This document shows positions 1 through 14,895 of a stretch of DNA of 64,000 nt, piece by piece. Every line of letters starts with the position of its first letter. Positions within the stretch are counted from its first letter, which is position 1. The translations under genes and the position numbers were made by a program. Source of the DNA: Glandiceps talaboti (taxonomy: Eukaryota > Hemichordata > Enteropneusta > Spengelidae); assembly GCF_964340395.1 (NCBI RefSeq), contig NC_135564.1, positions 22,371,287 through 22,435,286 of the forward strand, read 5' to 3'. A model generated the notes under the pieces. That model saw only the letters and a list, made by a program, of their open reading frames with translations, was not told the origin of the DNA and did not search any database.

Positions 1-330
<330 letters not shown>

Positions 331-365
331 TTTCGGTTGCTGATATAGATTTGAGTCAGACTTAC

Positions 366-460
366 CTTACAATCCTTTGTGTTACATAGGGATGTAATGA
401 ATGAAACTGTGATGACATATTTGCTAGAGCTGCCAAACAATTAGTATGCAGGTATTTATC
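366..460 (-). CDS. DYM: DYM coding exon C10 (last in window)
   Basis: The acceptor is tttaattacag and the donor gtaagtctg. The 95 nt encode [20 protein letters not shown], then [11 protein letters not shown], nearly identical to vertebrate dymeclin. It ends in phase 2, so further exons must lie left of position 1. Confidence 0.95.
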
Positions 461-3400
461 CTGTAATTAAAACAATAACATACAGCAGATAATATAACTT
501 TTATACAACAGTCAGATATGCAAGCAACAGGTGTACCGGTATCAACAATGAAATTTCAACTATTGAGACAATACACACAGTTGGTAATTTAGTGAAAGCA
601 AACTCTGAATCTTTCATCACCTGAGGACCTAGTCACCAGTCAGATGTTGTGGGTTGGTCACATGATTCACCACTAGAATCATGTGACAAAAAACTGTGAG
701 ATGTTGTCAGTTTAGGACTATACACTAAGTTACAGCTGTAGTCTAGAAACACAGCCATTACAAAAGTACAAAGTGTTTCATTTCATTCCATTACATTTCA
801 TTCTATCTTCAGTTCTCAGACAAATACTCCAATAGTTGTAAAATATGTACAGAATTGTTGTACATTGTGTTTTTATAAATCTACCAAGTTCCCAAGGTTT
901 TACACTAACTGTGGTTCTAACAACACACTATAGGCATTATTCTTTGTAGTTGTATTTTACTGTTAATGGTATTTCTATTGTTCTATCTTTGAAATGCCTA
1001 GCTTAATATTTGTTTTCCAAAATGAAACAGTGGACTGTAAGATCTGTATTTAATAGTTGCAAACAAATGCAACTCTTTTCTGCCTTTTTGCAAACATATG
1101 GCTTTATCCTCTTATTGCCTTTGGTGCAACATCATTTGTTATGGGGTGCTAAGTAGGTCAAATCTAATTGAGTTCCAATGTCATTTCACCAGGCTTTTGT
1201 TAAAGTGTAAATGCAAAGGTAGTCTATCTGCTAGACCTCGGATGTTCTTCCGATACAATACGACACATGACCGAACATCGCTATCGAGGATGGAACATCC
1301 AAGGTCTAGCAAATGTCATCTCTGCAGTTCAGGATATAAATAACTACCAATCAGAGAACCGCATTAGCGACAAGCACAAACAGAGGACAATAGCTAATTT
1401 TTCATGCATATTCATCTTAAGGAGGGGCTTGTAAAAATAACTACCAATGCGTTAACTGAAATGTGTGAATGATGTCTACACACTCATCAAACTCACAATT
1501 ACCATAAACCGATAAGACATAGTAATGACGTAAGTGTGTTTGTCAACACCTGCATGCAGAGATTGAATATATTAAAGTATATATATGCATACATGGCCCA
1601 ACCCACCACTTAACGTACTCTCAATGGAATGTTCGGTCTGAAAATGACATTTGCTAGACTGTTCGGGCAAGCCCTCACTACGAACTTAGTTCGCTTATAG
1701 TATCGAAAGAAAGCCTGAACGGTCTAGCAGCAAGACTAATGCAAAGGGTGATACTTTTTTTTGGTCATTATGTTTATTTTGCCATAAAAATAAATGAAAT
1801 TGTGTTCATACCTCTAAACATTATACTCATTGGCAAGAAAAGTCGCAAAAATACTTGCCCTCTTAATCCCCCGTGCTTCGACTAACTTCAGCACCTCATC
1901 CAGCTCACGAAAGGTGTCACACTCCCGCGTGTTACAAAAGCCTTCTAAGCCTTTGTGTAATGTTTACTTATGTATTACTAATTATGCTCGCCATACACTA
2001 TTATCTGTAACTGTACATATTGTTGTGTACCAGTTTAGTGTTCCGGCAACAATGGTTCCTTGATGTTTTGTCGGTGGGTGTAGCAGCACCCGTAGTGAAA
2101 CGATCATCACCCTCCACACATTTCCGAAAGAAATAAATGTGTCTAGGTAAAGGGTGAAGGCAGTTGAAACCACACGTAAAAACTGGACATTGACTCCATA
2201 GAGTGAAAGCCGGTAAATGTTACCGGGGTTCTCCATGCCACGAGTGTAGCCATGATTGAAGCAAAAAAAAAGTTAGCTTCATAAAATATTTTCAGTACGA
2301 TAGCATTTTTTTGGAAACCAATGTGTATTCCGATGGTATGTTTTGAGTTCCTTGGTACTGAGAGTCGATCGTTTTCATTTTGATACATCACATGTATATA
2401 CTGTCGCAATCATATCAAAGTAAAAAGAGGCAACACTTATTATAATGTTGCTATTTTTGCTTCCAATGTTTTGTCTACCTGAAAAATTACTGTATCATGC
2501 CAAAAACTTAAACAAAACAAAAACATTTGGAGATAATACGCAATACACCACAGTACAGCTGGCTTCAGTGAGCAGAGGCCGTGCTTTGAAAGCAGACGAA
2601 GCCACTTCATGTCATGATCATGTGAATGGTAATGAACCCGATAAAAAAAATAAAATAAAGTGCGTACTATAGTTTTCAATAGGGATAGTTATCCAACAAA
2701 ACTTTCTGCTACGATGAATTTACAATAATTTGTGGGTCTACTTTCGTGAAGATTTTGAATGGTCATAGGATGTACTGTGATGACACGTGCTACATCTGAA
2801 CAACTTGAGAGAATGTTATGGGGAACTCATTGCATTGTGTTGTCTTCTCGTGAAGCCATTCTCATCTGATCTCTGTATATTCGATGAGTACGGAAATATT
2901 AGATAATTTTCGTTTTGAATAGAATTCAGGAATTTTGAATTAGAATACTGTATACAATTTCTTCATTTCAGTGACATTTTTTCGAGTGTCACCTTAGTAG
3001 TGTCCGTTGACAACATGCGATGGTATGTGTTTACATGTAAACGATCTTTGATCTTTTATACTATCACAAAACCCAGTTCCTTTATTTTTATGGCAAAATA
3101 AACATAATGATGAAAAAAGTATCACCCTTTGCATGTACACTTTAAGGGTGGTAAGTAGGTAAAACCTACCTGAGTTCCTAGTCATTTTACCAGGGTTCCC
3201 TACCAGGGTTCCCTACCAGTGTTTCTGTTAAGCGTGGTAAGAAGGTACAACCTACCTGAGTTCCTAGTCATTTTACCAGGGTTCCCTACCAGTGTTTTTG
3301 TTAAGCGTGGTAAGAAGGTAAAACCTACCTGAGTTCCTAGTCATTTTACAAGGGTTCCCTACCAGTGTTTTTGTTAAGCATGGTAAGAAGGTAAATTCTA

Positions 3401-6400
3401 CCTGAGTTCCTAGTCATTTTACCAGGGTTCCCTACCAGTGTTTTTGTTAAGCGTGGTAAGAAGGTAAAACCTACCTGAGTTCCTAGTCATTTTACCAGGG
3501 TTCCCTACCAGTGTTTTTGTTAAGCGTGGTAAGAAGGTAAAACCTACCTGAGTTCCTAGTCATTTTATCATGGTTCCCTACCAGTGTTTTACCGGACTTT
3601 CCCTTTGGTCTTTGGTTGCCTTAGCAATCTATCAACAGGAAAAAGATATTACTTACCCTCATTCTTGTCATATTATACTGTATTGTTCTAATGACAACTA
3701 AAACTATTAAACCCCCTAAAGTAATCTCTGTAATATTCCTTTCAGTATACCATGTTATATTCTTTACAATCTGAAAAACAAAATAACATTTTCATCTATT
3801 ACTTTCAAATACTTTTCCCAAAATTATGTGTGACACCTCTAATCAACAAAGACAAAAAAATACACCAATAAAAACAGTATAGTGACATGTAATAGATTAC
3901 TCAAATGGGCGATACAACCTGCAAAAAAACACACACCAGACTTTGCTTGAATGAAGTGAGCCAAGGAAGACTTCATGCAAAGGTCAAATCTTGTAAAAAC
4001 AAGAACAGCGAGTGCCTTTGATATAGGTTCATGCTATGCTTTTATCAGTTTGTTTATATCTGTGAAAGTTATACTGTAACACTAACACTAACACTAACAC
4101 TAACAGTAACAGGCATACTCAATCAATTTCATAATTTGTAGTATAGAGTTATGGAATATGGTCTCCTGTGGTGTTTATGCTTTGATAAGTTACTAACACT
4201 AATTACAGTGTAAGTCTTTGCATGACACTTGTCTCATTCCTGCTTACCACCACAGACAGTAGCCCCTCCAATATCTATGTTACCACAAGCAAGAAAACAT
4301 ATACTGCCTACTGGTGTTTTCTCACAGGTTGTAGCAGTGCCTTGGTGATTCTAATGTAGCAGTACCAGTAGTAATGTTTATCAAAGTGACAGATATGTAA
4401 TAACATAACATATACTAGTAACAAAAACAAGTTGAAACAAGGAATTACCCTGTCTAATAATCACCCTGTAATTAAGATAGTGTAAAACACTGGAAGTTGA
4501 TCCTATAATCAATACTGAAAGTCTACAAATAAACAATGAATAGGTGTTCCCATAGACTGAACCATTCTACTGTGAGTATATCCCATAGACTGAACAATTC
4601 TATTGTGACTATATCCCATAGACTGAACCATTCTACTGTGAGTATATCCCATAGACTGAACAATTCTACTATGAGTATATCCCATAGACTGAACAATTCT
4701 ACTGTGAGTATATCCCATAGACTGAACCATTTTACTATGAGTATATCCCATAGACTGAACAATTCTATTGTGAGTATATTCCATAGACTGAACCATTCTA
4801 CTGTGAGTATATCCCATAGACTGAACAATTCTATTGTGAGTATATTCCATAGACTGAACCATTCTACTGTGAGTATATCCCATAGACTGAACAATTCTAT
4901 TGTGAGTATATTCCATAGACTGAACAATTCTATTGTGAGTATATTCCATAGTCTGAACCATTCTACTATGAGTATATCCCATAGACTGAACCATTCTACT
5001 ATGAGTATATCCCATAGACTGAACAATTCTACTGTGAGTATATCCCATAGACTGAACCATTTTACTATGAGTATATCCCATAGACTGAACCATTTTACTG
5101 TGAGTATATCCCATAGACTGAACCATTCTACTGTGAGTATATCCCATAGACTGAACCACTCTACTGTGAGTATATCCCATAGACTGAACCATTCTACTGT
5201 GAGTACATTTTGTATATCCCATAGACTGAACAATTCTACTGTGAGTATATCCCATAGACTGAACAATTCTACTATGAGTATATCCCATAGACTGAACCAT
5301 TCTACTGTGAGTATATCCCATAGACTGAACCATTCTACTGTGAGTATATCCCATAGACAGAACCATTCTACTGTGAGTATATCCCATAGACTGCACAATT
5401 CTACTGTGAGTATATCCCATAGACTGAACAATTCTACTGTGAGTATATCCCATAGACTGCACCATTCTACTGTGAGTATATCCCATAGACTGAACCATTC
5501 TACTGTGAGTATATCCCATAGACTGAACCATTCTACTGTGAGTATATCCCATAGACTGAACCATTCTACTGTGAGTATATCCCATAGACTGAACCATTCT
5601 ACTGTGAGTATATCCCATAGACTGCACAATTCTACTGTGAGTATATCCCATAGACTGAACAATTCTACTGTGAGTATATTCCATAGTCTGAACCATTCTA
5701 CTATGAGTATATCCCATAGACTGAACCATTCTACTATGAGTATATCCCATAGACTGAACAATTCTACTGTGAGTATATCCCATAGACTGAACCATTTTAC
5801 TATGAGTATATCCCATAGACTGAACCATTTTACTGTGAGTATATCCCATAGACTGAACCATTCTACTGTGAGTATATCCCATAGACTGAACCACTCTACT
5901 GTGAGTATATCCCATAGACTGAACCATTCTACTGTGAGTACATTTTGTATATCCCATAGACTGAACAATTCTACTGTGAGTATATCCCATAGACTGAACA
6001 ATTCTACTATGAGTATATCCCATAGACTGAACCATTCTACTGTGAGTATATCCCATAGACTGAACCATTCTACTGTGAGTATATCCCATAGACAGAACCA
6101 TTCTACTGTGAGTATATCCCATAGACTGCACAATTCTACTGTGAGTATATCCCATAGACTGAACAATTCTACTGTGAGTATATCCCATAGACTGCACAAT
6201 TCTACTGTGAGTATATCCCATAGACTGAACCATTCTACTGTGAGTATATCCCATAGACTGAACCATTCTACTGTGAGTATATCCCATAGACTGAACAATT
6301 CTACTGTGAGTATATCCCATAGACTGAACAATTCTACTGTGAGTATATCCCATAGACTGAACCATTCTACTGTGAGTATATCCCATAGACTGAACCATTC

Positions 6401-9400
6401 TACTGTGAGTATATCCCATAGACTGCACAATTCTACTGTGAGTATATCCCATAGACTGAACAATTCTACTGTGAGTATATCCCATAGACTGAACCATTCT
6501 ACTGTGAGTATATCCCATAGACTGAACCATTCTACTGTGAGTATATCCCATAGACTGAACCATTCTACTGTGAGTATATTCCATAGACTGAACAATTCTA
6601 TTGTGAGTATATTCCATAGTCTGAACCATTCTATTGTGAGTATATTCCATAGTCTGAACCATTCTGCTATGAGTATATCCCATAGACTGAACCATTCTAC
6701 TATGAGTATATCCCATAGACTGAACAATTCTACTGTGAGTATATCCCATAGACTGAACCATTTTACTATGAGTATATCCCATAGACTGAACCATTTTACT
6801 GTGAGTATATCCCATAGACTGAAACATTCTACTGTGAGTATATCCCATAGACTGAACCACTCTACTGTGAGTATATCCCATAGACTGAACCATTCTACTG
6901 TGAGTACATTTTGTATATCCCATAGACTGAACCATTCTACTGTGAGTACATTTTGTATATCCCATAGACTGAACAATTCTACTGTGAGTATATCCCATAG
7001 ACTGAACAATTCTACTATGAGTATATCCCATAGACTGCACAATTCTACTGTGAGTATATCCCATAGACTGAACAATTCTACTGTGAGTATATCCCATAGA
7101 CTGAACCATTCTACTGTGAGTATATCCCATAGACTGAACCATTCTACTGTGAGTATATCCCATAGACTGAACCATTCTACTGTGAGTATATCCCATAGAC
7201 TGAACAATTCTATTGTGAGTATATTCCATAGTCTGAACCATTCTATTGTGAGTATATTCCATAGTCTGAACCATTCTGCTATGAGTATATCCCATAGACT
7301 GAACCATTCTACTATGAGTATATCCCATAGACTGAACAATTCTACTGTGAGTATATCCCATAGACTGAACCATTTTACTATGAGTATATCCCATAGACTG
7401 AACCATTTTACTGTGAGTATATCCCATAGACTGAACCATTCTACTGTGAGTATATCCCATAGACTGAACCACTCTACTGTGAGTATATCCCATAGACTGA
7501 ACCATTCTACTGTGAGTACATTTTGTATATCCCATAGACTGAACCATTCTACTGTGAGTACATTTTGTATATCCCATAGACTGAACAATTCTACTGTGAG
7601 TATATCCCATAGACTGAACAATTCTACTATGAGTATATCCCATAGACTGAACCATTCTACTGTGGGTATATTCCATAGACTGAACCATTCTACTGTGAGT
7701 ATATCCCATAGACAGAACCATTCTACTGTGAGTATATCCCATAGACTGCACAATTCTACTGTGAGTATATCCCATAGACTGAACAATTCTACTATGAGTA
7801 TATCCCATAGACTGCACAATTCTACTGTGAGTATATCCCATAGACTGAACCATTCTACTGTGAGTATATCCCATAGACTGAACCATTCTACTGTGAGTAT
7901 ATCCCATAGACTGAACCATTCTACTGTGAGTATATCCCATAGACTGAACCATTCTACTGTGAGTATATCCCATAGACTGAACAATTCTACTGTGAGTATA
8001 TCCCATAGACTGAACCATTCTACTGTGAGTATATCCCATAGACTGCACAATTCTACTGTGAGTATATCCCATAGACTGAACAATTCTACTGTGAGTATAT
8101 CCCATAGACTGCACAATTCTACTGTGAGTATATCCCATAGACTGAACCATTCTACTGTGAGTATATCCCATAGACTGAACCATTCTACTGTGAGTATATC
8201 CCATAGACTGAACAATTCTACTGTGAGTATATCCCATAGACTGAACCATTATACTGTGAGTATATCCCATAGACTGAACAATTCTACTGTGAGTATATCC
8301 CATAGACTGAACCATTCTACTGTGAGTATATCCCATAGACTGCACAATTCTACTGTGAGTATATCCCATAGACTGAACCATTCTACTGTGAGTATATCCC
8401 ATAGACTGAACAATTCTACTGTGAGTATATCCCATAGACTGAACCATTCTACTGTGAGTATATCCCATAGACTGAACCATTCTACTGTGAGTATATCCCA
8501 TAGACTGAACCATTCTACTGTGAGTATATCCCATAGACTGAACCATTCTACTGTGAGTATATCCCATAGACTGAACCATTCTACTGTGAGTATATCCCAT
8601 AGACTGAACCATTCTACTGTGAGTATATCCCATAGACTGAACCATTCTACTGTGAATATATCCCATAGACTGAACCATTCTACTGTGAGTATATCCCATA
8701 GACTGAACCATTCTACTGTGAGTATATCCCATAGACTGAACCATTCTACTGTGAGTATATCCCATAGACTGCACAATTCTACTGTGAGTTTATCCCATAA
8801 ACTGAACAATTCCATTGTACATCCAACATTCACTAACGGAATGAACAGAATTTATGACTTGGGGTGGGCGTTGAGGAGAAAACCAGTGGGGTCATGAAAT
8901 GTGTGAAAGGAACTTAAAATATCTTGCTCTTTATTTGTGATTTTTTTTGAATATTGTTAGACCTTATTTGCATAATCATTTGTGGGATTAGCATGTCATG
9001 AACAATTCTTCATCTACAATTCCCAAGAACATAGCCACTAAATTTCATGCCAGTATGCCAATTATAAGTAACAGAGTAAGTTAAGGTTTCTTTTTTTCCC
9101 AAAATATATATTTTTTGCCCAAAATCACACATCCATGGTGCTATTATTTTGCTTTTAACAATTTCCCAACTAGACACTCAAAGTAACATCCCACCAAATA
9201 CCTTGGCAATTGGTCTGGTAGTGTTTGATTTTAAGTTGTTTACATCCACACAGACAGACGCACACTTTGCCATACCTATAGCACTATTGACCCTCAGTTC
9301 AGTTGTACTAAAAAAGCACACTACAATTTGTCTATGAGCTCTTAAAATGGTGAAATAAATGTTTCTATCTGAAAAACAAGTCACTGAAAATGACATAGTC

Positions 9401-12400
9401 CCTGCTATGATTGGGTTTAAAGGAACTGGCAGATTATGTTGTCATTTTCAAACCTGGTTATGGTTGTTTGGCCTCATATGGTTGTTTTTGATATCACTAC
9501 TCTGTTCAAGCATGTCTGAGTTATGGCTTTGGACATGAAAACTGTGCCAACAAAATGGCTGCCAGGCAGCCATATCGGATTGTATCACGACGAAAATCAA
9601 TATGCACATGTATGTCATAGAACACTGTGCTAATACCAACTTCGAATGAGATCTGTTCAAGCATGTCTGAGTTATGGCTTTGGACATGGTAAATTCGCAA
9701 ACAAAATGGCTGCCAGGCAGCCATATTGGATCGTATCGCGACGAAAATCAATATGCACATGTATGTTATAGAACACTGTGCTAATACCAACTTTGAATGA
9801 GATCTGTTCAAGCATGTCTGAGTTATGGCTTTGGACATGGTAAATTTGCAAACAAAATGGCTGCCAGGCAGCCATATTGGATCGTATCACGACGAAAATC
9901 AATATGCACATGTATGTCATAGAACACTGTGCTAATACCAACGTTGAATGAGATCTGTTTAAGCATGTCTGAGTTATGGCTTTGGACATGTAAAATTCCC
10001 AAACAAAATGGCTGTCAGGCAGCCATATTGGATTGTATCACGACAACAATGAATATGCACATGTAAGTCATAGAACACTGTGCTAATACCAACTTTGAAT
10101 GAGATCTGTTCAAGCATGTCTGAGTTATGGCTTTGGACAGGGAAAATTCACAAACAAAGTGGCTGCTAGGCGGCCATATTGGATTGTATCATAAAACAAA
10201 TTGACGTGCATATGTATGCCATAGTATGTTGCCACTGTACCAAGTTTGAAAAAAATCGGTCCATGCATCTCCAAGGAACGGCTCTGGGCGGACGGACGGA
10301 TGGACGGACACACACACGGACGCATGGACAGACGGAACCCAATCCATAAGTCTCCGTCCGGACGTGACAATAGTGGCAAAATATTAAACATGAGTGTATT
10401 GATACATGCACCTATATCAATCTTGCTTTGTATTCAAACATCTACATATAGAAAAATCGCAAACAAAATGGCTGCCAGGCGGCCATATTGGATCGTATCA
10501 TGATGAAAATGGATAAGCACATGTATATCATGGAACACTGTCCTAATACCAACTTTGAATGAGATCCGTTCAAGCATGTATGAGTTATGGCTTTAGACAG
10601 GGAAAATTTGCAAACAAAATGGCTGCTAGGCGGCCATATTGGATCGTATCATGAAAAAAATTGATGTGCATATGTATGCCATTGTATGTTGCCCCTGTAC
10701 CAAGTTTGAAAAAAATCGGTCCAGGCATCCCCAAGAAACGGCTGCGGACGGACGGACGGACGGACGGACAGACGGAACCCAATCCATAAGTCCTCGTCCC
10801 GGACTTCGTCTGGCGGGGACTAACAAACTCAAGTTGCAATTCAAATTGTAAAACATTCTACTGTCTCTGCAAAACATAGTTTCCACTGGAAATTGTATTT
10901 ACCCGTTCTCATGCTTTTTAGTCTTCAAGTTGTTTATGTCGATTCATTTTTATTTGCACATTTCCATAATTTTAACACATTGATTTTGATGGCCGCACCA
11001 TGACAGTGATGAATGTGTTGATGGCGGCTTGACATGTTTCAACTATCATGTGAATACATGTACTGTATATACAAATCTGTTTGGAATTACTTAACTATTG
11101 TTGAATCATTATTTTAGACGATCAAACTTTTGATTTTCACATTAATAGAAAGATTGAATCAACATCAGTCGATCAATCCACTTGTTGGGAGTGCTGAAAT
11201 AAACTTTCACAATACACCACACTGTCTATGAGACTTTAGTCCAAGTTTGGAGGTCATGTCAAACATGTGACATTTCATCGGTAATTTCCGGATTTACATT
11301 CGTATTAGTTTCACATTATACCCCAACATGGCCCAGCTTAGAACCTTTGCGTAGGTGGATTTTGGCAACGTCCTCTCCACATAGTCTATTCAAATAAATT
11401 ATCGTGAAGGTCCTTTAAAAGTTGCCACTATGAATGAATGATTGGCTCATCACGTACCCACTTCGTTAACTTTCATTTACAAGATCACATGATCACATGC
11501 CGTTACATATGTAGTAGAGTGCAGTGTTGTTTATAGTTGTGTACAATGAATCTCATTGTGTCTAAACAGCGAACCGTTCTAGAATTTGGCATCAGGTAAT
11601 CCTCAAAGCTATGTCAGATGTTTAAAAATCGAGAGTTGCAGGTACAAGTAAATGAGGTAATGTCTACAATGAGTGTAATGCCTTGCGTGGGCTGTGGGCT
11701 GTGGGCTTATCATCCAAGTCGTAAGAAATTGGTTGATGTGTGCGTTCGTCAAGTACCATCATTTATAGTTGTGACGACCCAACAAATGGAGAAAAGTCTC
11801 TTGATTTCAGGAACTTCTGTTTAGGTGTTGGTGAATAATAAAACCATGTTTACATAGGATTCAAGTGGTTGTTTTTGTCATTCATTTATTGTACATCACT
11901 CCCTGGCAGGTTACTTGGCCATCATATGGTTGCAACATGCATTTCTCTCAGTGTATGTTGGAAAATGTCATTTCTTCAAGACAAGAAAAATAGCATTGCC
12001 TCTTTTGATTTCATAAGAATTACAAAATAATCCTTATAGTGATTTTGATGCATGCAAAACAAAATGAACTGTTACCCCTCCCTCCCAAATGAAGGAATTA
12101 CGTTTGTTGTACGTCTGTTTTAAAATGACATAGCCCCTTAAACAACACATATTGGGCCCTTAGCTTTTACATCTTGTCCACAATCAGACTTGTGTATCTG
12201 GCATGACAACGTCTGCGGTTCTCCAGAACCGTGGAGCCAGATAGCCAAGTCTCTTGGATACACTTGTCCACCTGGATTATAAATTTAACATAATTTTTTT
12301 TTATTTTTAGTAAATTCTACTTACCAGTTCATGAACTGATTTATTAAAGGCATCGTCTTCACTCATAATGAGTAGAATAATTAAAGCCATGTAAATATGA

Positions 12401-14823
12401 TGTGAATTGCGTTCTTGGGCATCATACAGTATTTTTAGTATGGGTACAACCTGTCAAAAACACAATTAAAGCCATGTAAATATGATGTGAGTTGCGTTTT
12501 TGGGCATCATACAGTACTTCTGCATTGGGTATGGGTACAAAAAAAGCGACCTAGTGGTCGAAATAGTTCAACTTTTTAAATTTTGTTATTATTATATAAA
12601 TTTATATGATAAAATCAAAGACAGTGAAAAAAAATTCTCACCCGTTCACCCGTAATATTTTCAAGTTCGTGTTGAAACTGATTTCAAAGGTAACACTGTC
12701 AATTTCAACCGCTCTTCATCTACGGCCAGACGGCCAAAAATCACTGTCTGACGGCTAGTTATGAAACCCCTGTTGGCGACTTTTACATACGGACATCGTT
12801 TTTACAACCATACTTTAAAAGTTTGCTTCCGTTGATCTATCATACATACTGTACTGTACGTACGATGATGTTGAGAACAATGGTGTTGCTAAGCATTTGA
12901 CACTTCAGCTTGACCACCGTAACGAGGTTGCTATGGCATCCCGCGGGATCTCGTGAGATCTTCTGCGAGACGGATAATGCTTTTATTTATGTATTGTCTA
13001 CAAACAGTTCAATTTATGTATTGTCTACAAACAGTTCAATTTATGTATTGTCTACAAACAGTTCAATTTATGTATTGTCTACTTATGTATTGTCTACACA
13101 CAGTTCAATTTATGTATTGTCTACAAACAGTTCAATTTATGTATTGTCTACTTATGTATTGTCTACAAACAGTTCAAGTTATGTATTGTCTACAAACAGT
13201 TCAACTTATGTATTGTCTACAAACAGTTCAACTTATGTATTGTCTACAAACAGTTCAACTTATGTATTGTCTACAAACATTTCTACTTATGTATTGTCTA
13301 CAAACAGTTCAACTTATGTATTGTCTACAAACAGTTCTACTTATGTATTGTCTACAAACAGTTCAAGTTATGTATTGTCTACAAACAGTTCAACTTATGT
13401 ATTGTCTACAAACAGTTCTACTTATGTATTGTCTACAAACAGTTCTACTTATGTATTGTCTACAAACAGTTCTACTTATGTATTGTCTACAAACAGTTCT
13501 ACTTATGTATTGTCTACAAACAGTTCAAGTTATGTATTGTCTACAAACAGTTCAAGTTATGTATTGTCTACAAACAGTTCTACTTATGTATTGTCTACAA
13601 ACAGTTCTACTTATGTATTGTCTACAAACAGTTCAACTTATGTATTGTCTACAAACAGTTCAAGTTATGTATTGTCTACAAACAGTTCAAGTTATGTATT
13701 GTCTACAAACAGTTCTACTTATGTATTGTCTACAAACAGTTCTACTTATGTATTGTCTACAAACAGTTCAAGTTATGTATTGTCTACAAACAGTTCAACT
13801 TATGTATTGTCTACAAACAGTTCTACTTATGTATTGTCTACAAACAGTTCAAGTTATGTATTGTCTACAAACAGTTCAACTTATGTATTGTCTACAAACA
13901 GTTCAACTTATGTATTGTGGAAAGGTTCTGCGCCATCTCTTTGTCAAACAGAGACGCTGTCGTGCACACCAATGTCAATTTGGTCCACTTGTTATTCTCA
14001 GAATTTTTTGTGAAACAATTATGCTGTCATAAATATCAAGGAGTTCACTATTGGAGAAGCATAAAATTTAGTATGATGAACCATAACACACTAGTAAGTA
14101 GACTTTACATCACAATGGTTGCCAATCTTATCAATTTCGATGTGTGGCTACATTAAATTACATTCTGAAATTGTTACAATTTACTTTACTGTGACATGTC
14201 AGTCATTCAGAACATGTTATTTGCTTCATTTTTGTGCACTTTATTATGCTGTTTCCAGACATCACTACTAGTTCTCTAGAACTATTATGTATCGTCAGAG
14301 ATTTTTATCAGTCTGTTTTGTTTGCATTTGCAACATTTACAATAAATATTAGACATTGTTTTAGTCTCAACAAAAATAGGAAACACGGTTAACCACTCAT
14401 CCACCAGTTGAGGGTGTGGGCGGGTTAAATCTGCCCAGTGCGCTAACATGAGTAAGTGCAGTATATACCCCCAGGTGCATCCCCATTAAATTTCAGCTCA
14501 ATCTGCTCAATAGTTTTGGAATTAGAGATTTTTGACCAAAAAGACACATTTTTAGCCCTAATTTGAATATTACTGAAAGGATCATCATGTTGTAAACAAT
14601 TCGTAATCTAAAAATGCTTAAGATTGTTCCCATCAAATGTGAAACCAATCTGCCCACTAGTTTTTAAGTTTTAGTTTTTTGACCAAAAATCACATTTTTT
14701 GACCCAAATCACACACTGGTGGAAAGATCATTTTGATTTGAACAATTTCCCAACTAGACATCCAAAGTAATACACCCACCAAATATCATGGTAATTGGTC
14801 CAGTGGTTTTTGACTTTAAGTTG

Positions 14824-14895
<72 letters not shown>

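Noticed and set aside
4078-4110. (ACACTA)n-like stretch as telomeric repeat
   Set aside because: It does not match TTAGGG or TTAGG, and is only about 30 bp.
4509-8897. Very long open frames (over 1,400 codons) on both strands
   Set aside because: They are by-products of a 33-bp tandem unit, open in several frames at once, with no splice or start context and no family resemblance.
12464-12540. Duplicate of exon C8 as a mutually exclusive exon
   Set aside because: It lacks a donor and the conserved second half, so it could not replace C8.
12910-14032. Open frames with Ser/Thr-rich nonapeptide repeats
   Set aside because: They come from the 27-bp array inside a DYM intron; two overlapping frames are equally open.
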